This document shows, in pieces, positions 60,545 to 64,000 of a stretch of DNA of 64,000 bases. Both the position numbers and the translations under genes were made by a program. How positions within the stretch are numbered: position 1 is the stretch's first letter; the number at the start of each line of letters is the position of its first letter. Source of the stretch: CAZMGG01 sp964565715 (GTDB lineage Bacteria > Planctomycetota > UBA1135 > UBA2386); assembly GCA_964565715.1 (NCBI GenBank), contig CAZMGG010000007.1, positions 1-64,000 on the forward strand, in the 5' to 3' direction. The notes below the pieces were generated by a model, which saw nothing but the letters and a program-made list of their open reading frames with translations, ran no database searches and had not been told where the DNA came from.

Positions 60545-61582
60545 GTGAGCACACTCGCCAGCACGCTCGAGGAGGTCCGCCGCCGCATCCGGCGCACCGG
60601 TTCGCGCCCGATGAACGAGGAGAACACCAAGGCCACCCTGATCGAGCCTGTGCTCCGGGCGCTCGGCTGGGACATCGAGGACGTCGAGGAGGTGCAGCGC
60701 GAGTTCAAGACGCACTCCCGGCACAAGCCCGTGGACTACGGCCTGCTGGTCCTGCGCACGCCGCGCCTCCTGATCGAGGCCAAGGCGCTCGGCGAGAACC
60801 TCAGCGACCACCGCTGGGTGAACCAGATCATGGGCTACGCCTCGGTCGCGGGCGTGGAATGGATCGTGCTCACCAACGGCGACGAGTACCGGATCTACAA
60901 CACCCATGCCCCGGTGGTGGTGGAGCAGAAGCTGTTCCGGGCCGTGAAGGTCACGTCGGAGGATCCGGTGGTGGCCCAGACCCTGGAGCTGCTGGCCAAG
61001 AACCGGCTGGAGGAGAACCGGATCGAGGTCCTGTGGCGCGCGCACTTCGTGGACGGCCAGGTCCAGGCCGCGATCCTGGCCCTGTTCTCGCCAGAGGCCA
61101 ACGACATGCTCCTGGTGAATCACGTCGCCGCCTGCACCAAGAACCTGACCGCCGAGGAGATCCGCGGCTCGCTGGGGCGGTGCCGGGTGTCCCTGGACTT
61201 TCCCGTGGACATCGAGGCGGTGGCGCAGCCGAAGGCCCGGGCGCGGAAGGGGCGCGGAGAGGCGGCGCCGCCGGCCACCGGGGTGACCCTGGCGGCGCTG
61301 ATCGCTGCCGGGGTGCTGAAGGTGCCGGTCGTGGTGGTGCGGACCTACAAGGGCAAGGAGTTGCAGGCCACGATCCTGCCGAGCGGCCAGGTTCGGGTGG
61401 GCAAGACGGACTACGACACGCTGTCGACCGCGGCCGTGGCGGCGATCCACGCCCCGACGGGCAAGCAGCGCAGTGTCAACGGCTGGGACTTCTGGCAGGT
61501 GCCGGCGCCGGACGGCAGGCGGGTGCCTCTGGCCAGCTACCGGGCGTCGGTTGCCGGCGGTGGTAGGGCGACCGGGACGTAG
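60545..61582 (+). CDS. Stand-alone PD-(D/E)XK nuclease-like protein with C-terminal RAMA-like domain
   Basis: From GTG 60545 (GGAG nine bases before) the 345-residue product has an N-terminal domain like that of type I HsdR: MNEENTKATLIEPVLRALGW, then KPVDYGLLVL and RLLIEAKALGENL, giving D and ExK residues of the nuclease site. The C-terminal 110 residues match the RAMA-type module (LIAAGVLKVPVVVVRTYKGK, ATILPSGQVRVGKTDYDTL, STAAVAAI, RSVNGWDFWQV), a domain proposed to read modified DNA. The central part is a variable linker. This could be a one-protein restriction system against modified DNA. There is no motor domain. Confidence 0.75.
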   Translation: MSTLASTLEEVRRRIRRTGSRPMNEENTKATLIEPVLRALGWDIEDVEEVQREFKTHSRHKPVDYGLLVLRTPRLLIEAKALGENLSDHRWVNQIMGYASVAGVEWIVLTNGDEYRIYNTHAPVVVEQKLFRAVKVTSEDPVVAQTLELLAKNRLEENRIEVLWRAHFVDGQVQAAILALFSPEANDMLLVNHVAACTKNLTAEEIRGSLGRCRVSLDFPVDIEAVAQPKARARKGRGEAAPPATGVTLAALIAAGVLKVPVVVVRTYKGKELQATILPSGQVRVGKTDYDTLSTAAVAAIHAPTGKQRSVNGWDFWQVPAPDGRRVPLASYRASVAGGGRATGT

Positions 61583-61634
61583 GTCGGGGTCACCGCGGCC
61601 CATTTCCTCCGGAATGCGACATCCGGTGGGACCG

Positions 61635-62081
61635 CTACCGGGCCGTGATCGCCGTGACCCAGTCGGCGATCTGGCGCCCGGTTGCGCTGCAGCGGTCCTC
61701 GACCTCCTGGCGCAGGTCGGCGCCGGACGGCACGAGGATGTAGCCGGTGGTCATGTCGCCGACCATCAGGCACTCCTGGCCCTCGGCGAGCATGATGGCG
61801 GCGAGGAGGCACAGCCCGGCATCGACGCCGTCCTGATCGCGCTTGCTTGGCCTCGAGCGTGCGGCGGCAGCCTCGCACCAGCTGCTGAGGGTCGGCAGGC
61901 CTCGCCGCTTGAAGGCGTCGCCGAGGAGTCCGCAGACGTGCATCCAGTCGTCGGGCAAGAACGTCTTCCTGCGCTCGGGGTTGTACTTCGGCAGGCGGCC
62001 GGTGGGTCTCGCGTCCGGTATGGTCCAACCCAGGGCGATCAGCGTGAGCACCGGGTAGGTCTCGAATGCCGTCCTTGCCAG
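61635..62081 (-). pseudogene. DUF429 family protein, N-terminally truncated
   Basis: The frame encodes the C-terminal half of a DUF429 (predicted RNase H-fold nuclease) protein: FETYPVLTLIALGWTIPD, LPKYNPERRKTFLPDDW, RPSKRDQDGVDAGLCLLAA with the final acidic residue, then GYILVPSGADLRQEVEDRC. The usual N-terminal half of about 100 residues with the first acidic motif is missing: upstream of about 62081 the frame loses family resemblance, and the divergent helicase gene starts at 62194. It looks like a gene cut by the arrival of the helicase segment, though a short in-frame start at 62219 exists. Confidence 0.55.
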
Positions 62082-62193
62082 TATGCCGCGATCGTGCGAT
62101 CGTGCCGGCCTCCGGACCCGATGTTGATTCGTCCCGGTTTGTCGGGAAGATAATCGGTTGCCCCGGACCGCCGTCTCGGGTTGAGGAATCGGA

Positions 62194-64000
62194 ATGGTCG
62201 ACTTCGACAAGCTGCGCAAGAAGGGTCAGAAGCCCGCAACCATCGACCCGCGGGAGATTTTCAGGAGGTTGCCGAAGCCCGAAGGTATCAACGACCTGTA
62301 CACGAGTCAGACGGAGGTGCTGTCGTCGTGGTTCGAGAACCGGAAGCAGCGCGATGTGGTCATCAAGCTGCACACCGGTGGCGGCAAGACGTTGGTTGGT
62401 CTGCTGATGTGCCAGTCCTCGCTGAACGAGACCAAGGAACCAGTGCTGTACTTGGTTCCGAACAAGCAACTGGTCAGCCAGACGCTTGAGCGCGCACGCG
62501 AGTACGGCATCCCAGCTGTTGAGTACGGCGGGCGCCTGCCGGACGACTTCGTCAACTGCAAGGCAGTGCTTGTCGGCACGTATAGCGCGTTGTTCAACGG
62601 CTACCGGAACAAGTTCGGTCTACGCGGCGGGACTCACATTCAGCACGTCGGCACGATCGTGCTCGACGATGCGCATGTTGCGTTCTCCGTTGTTCGAGAC
62701 TCGTTCACGATCGAGATCACGACGGAAGACGACCCCGACCAGTACGCAACTCTCGTCGGCGAGTTCCGGCATGCGTTCGAGCAGGCAGGGCAGATCGGCA
62801 CATTCGATGATGTTGTGAGCGGCAAGGAATCGACGGTACTCGAAGTACCGTACTGGGCTTGGCGTGAGAAGCGCACTGTCGTGATCGGCTGCGTGAAGCA
62901 GAACGCGGATCGGCACAAGTTCGCGTGGCCGCTCATTCGTGACCACCTCCACATGTGCCACCTGCTCGTGAGTCGTCGGGCGTTCACGATCAGTCCGATG
63001 CTTCCGTTCGTTGACATGTTGCCATCCTTCGCTGACGCCAGTCGCCGCATCTACATGTCGGCGACGATTGCGGACGACAGCGAGATCATCCGCACGTTCG
63101 GCGCCGCGCAGGACCAGGTCGCCAAGGCGCTCATGTCGCGGTCCGTGGCCGGTATCAGCGAACGCATGATCTTGGTGCCGGGCCTGATGTCGTTCGCTTT
63201 CGACGCGAAGGCGGACACCGCGAAACTGATGAAGTGGGTCTCCGAGACGGAGAACAGCGGCGTGGTAGTGCTCGCACCGTCAAACGAAGCCGCCAAGGTA
63301 TGGGGCGATGTAGCGGAAGTTGCAGAGGGCCCCGCGCAGGTGGACCAGCAGGTCGAGCGATTGCAGTCGGGCAAGACTTTCGGGCCCGTCGTGTTCGCGA
63401 ACAGGTACGATGGCATTGACCTGCGTGGAGACTCCTGCCGGCTGCTCGTAATGTGGGGGCTCCCACAGGGCACGTCGTCGTACGACCAGTTTCGGGCCGG
63501 TGTGTTGTACGGCGGCAAGTCGATGACCCGACTTCTGGCCCAACGGGTTGAGCAGGGGATTGGTCGCGGCGCCCGCGGCTCAGGCGACTACTGCATCGTG
63601 ATGCTGTTGGGTGTCGATCTGTCCGGCTGGGTTGCGCGGGATGCCAACTATAGGTTCCTGACCGCGGCAACGCGGGCGCAACTCGACATGGGCATCGACA
63701 TCAGCGAGGCCGTGAAAAGTACCAAGGAACTGGGCCAGACGATGGCGCGCAGCTTGCGGCGCGATCCCGAGTGGACGACGTACCACGCAGAGGAACTTGC
63801 CGAAGCGTTGGACGCGGACGCCGGCGAGGTGCAGCACCTAGAGCAAGCCGCGACCGAGCGACGGGCCCTGCATGCGTGGGCGGGAGGCCGTCACCAACAG
63901 GCAATCGACCGCATCGAGGCGTTCCTGGCGGACGAGAAGAGCGCGAAGAGCCTGGACCCGCAGTCACGCGGCTGGCTCTTGCAGATGGCCGCACGCATCG
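62194..64000 (+). CDS. SF2 DEAD/DEAH-type helicase, 3' end outside window
   Basis: The frame is open from ATG 62194 to the window edge (602 residues). Motifs in order: Q/I region TSQTEVLSSWFENRKQ, Walker A LHTGGGKTLVGLL (bases about 62371-62409), Ia VPNKQLVSQTLERA, Walker B VLDDAH, motif III YMSATI, and the C-terminal VVLAPSNEAAK, FANRYDGIDLRG and motif VI QGIGRGARG. These show an ATP-driven DNA or RNA translocase. DDAH in place of DEAH is a mild variation. No N-terminal nuclease is present. Position in a defence island suggests a defence helicase; a specific named system cannot be assigned without the downstream genes. Its GC content is lower than that of the chromosome. Confidence 0.87.
   Translation, partial: MVDFDKLRKKGQKPATIDPREIFRRLPKPEGINDLYTSQTEVLSSWFENRKQRDVVIKLHTGGGKTLVGLLMCQSSLNETKEPVLYLVPNKQLVSQTLERAREYGIPAVEYGGRLPDDFVNCKAVLVGTYSALFNGYRNKFGLRGGTHIQHVGTIVLDDAHVAFSVVRDSFTIEITTEDDPDQYATLVGEFRHAFEQAGQIGTFDDVVSGKESTVLEVPYWAWREKRTVVIGCVKQNADRHKFAWPLIRDHLHMCHLLVSRRAFTISPMLPFVDMLPSFADASRRIYMSATIADDSEIIRTFGAAQDQVAKALMSRSVAGISERMILVPGLMSFAFDAKADTAKLMKWVSETENSGVVVLAPSNEAAKVWGDVAEVAEGPAQVDQQVERLQSGKTFGPVVFANRYDGIDLRGDSCRLLVMWGLPQGTSSYDQFRAGVLYGGKSMTRLLAQRVEQGIGRGARGSGDYCIVMLLGVDLSGWVARDANYRFLTAATRAQLDMGIDISEAVKSTKELGQTMARSLRRDPEWTTYHAEELAEALDADAGEVQHLEQAATERRALHAWAGGRHQQAIDRIEAFLADEKSAKSLDPQSRGWLLQMAARI

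Noticed and set aside
62194..64000. Naming the helicase as part of a specific defence system (for example Hachiman, Zorya or DISARM)
   Set aside because: Only generic SF2 motifs are visible, the partner genes of those systems are not in the window and the gene is incomplete.

Overview
The window is a very GC-rich chromosomal segment, most likely from a member of the Planctomycetota. This is inferred, not proven. The support is the FHA-Ser/Thr kinase, the VIT-vWA protein, many secreted beta-propeller proteins (Kelch and FG-GAP types) with a family-specific C-terminal tail (IGPGCTGSLGTP-like), GTG starts, and densely packed small operons. About 50 protein genes, one tRNA and several gene fragments can be supported.

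Layout. 1-2 kb: 3' part of isocitrate lyase and a secreted beta-helix-like protein. 2.2-6.8 kb: a two-gene operon of a secreted subtilisin-like protease and a Kelch protein; a (TCTCC)6 tract sits directly after the protease start and puts it out of frame. 6.9-10.4 kb: an STN-like secreted protein, an ECF sigma factor, a small membrane protein and a MASE1-type histidine kinase. 10.4-24.6 kb: mostly housekeeping genes (purN, a divergent purine nucleoside phosphorylase homologue, a YggU-type protein, an FHA-kinase, tilS, gap, pgk, a uridine-kinase-like protein without a P-loop, rpe, accD, truD, a methyltransferase). 24.6-33.2 kb: three paralogous FG-GAP propeller proteins in one operon and a VIT-vWA protein, all on the minus strand. 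34.6-40.5 kb: a cassette flanked by 24-bp direct repeats derived from the 3' end of the neighbouring acyl-CoA dehydrogenase gene; it holds a second secreted-protein/Kelch pair whose first gene carries a (CAACC)8 tract in its signal-peptide region, here in frame. 40.5-50.7 kb: acyl-CoA dehydrogenase, a 2-Cys peroxiredoxin with an in-frame TGA at the peroxidatic cysteine and a SECIS-like hairpin, a family 9 glycosyltransferase, a membrane hydroxylase, a TPR lipoprotein, a serine beta-lactamase-like hydrolase and a prolyl oligopeptidase. 50.9-64 kb: tRNA-Asn followed by a defence island (type I restriction-modification genes hsdM-HNH-hsdS-hsdR-DUF3800, a PD-(D/E)XK plus RAMA-like protein, a cut-down DUF429 gene and an SF2 helicase that runs off the end).

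The most notable system is the pair of two-gene operons for secreted proteins, each switched by a pentanucleotide repeat just inside the start of its first gene: one is out of frame (6 units; 4 or 7 would be in frame) and one is in frame (8 units). This is the architecture of phase-variable contingency loci, applied to a secreted protease and a large exported protein, each with a translationally coupled Kelch partner. The second strong candidate is the selenocysteine peroxiredoxin. Both are sequence-based predictions; repeat-length variation and Sec incorporation have not been tested here.
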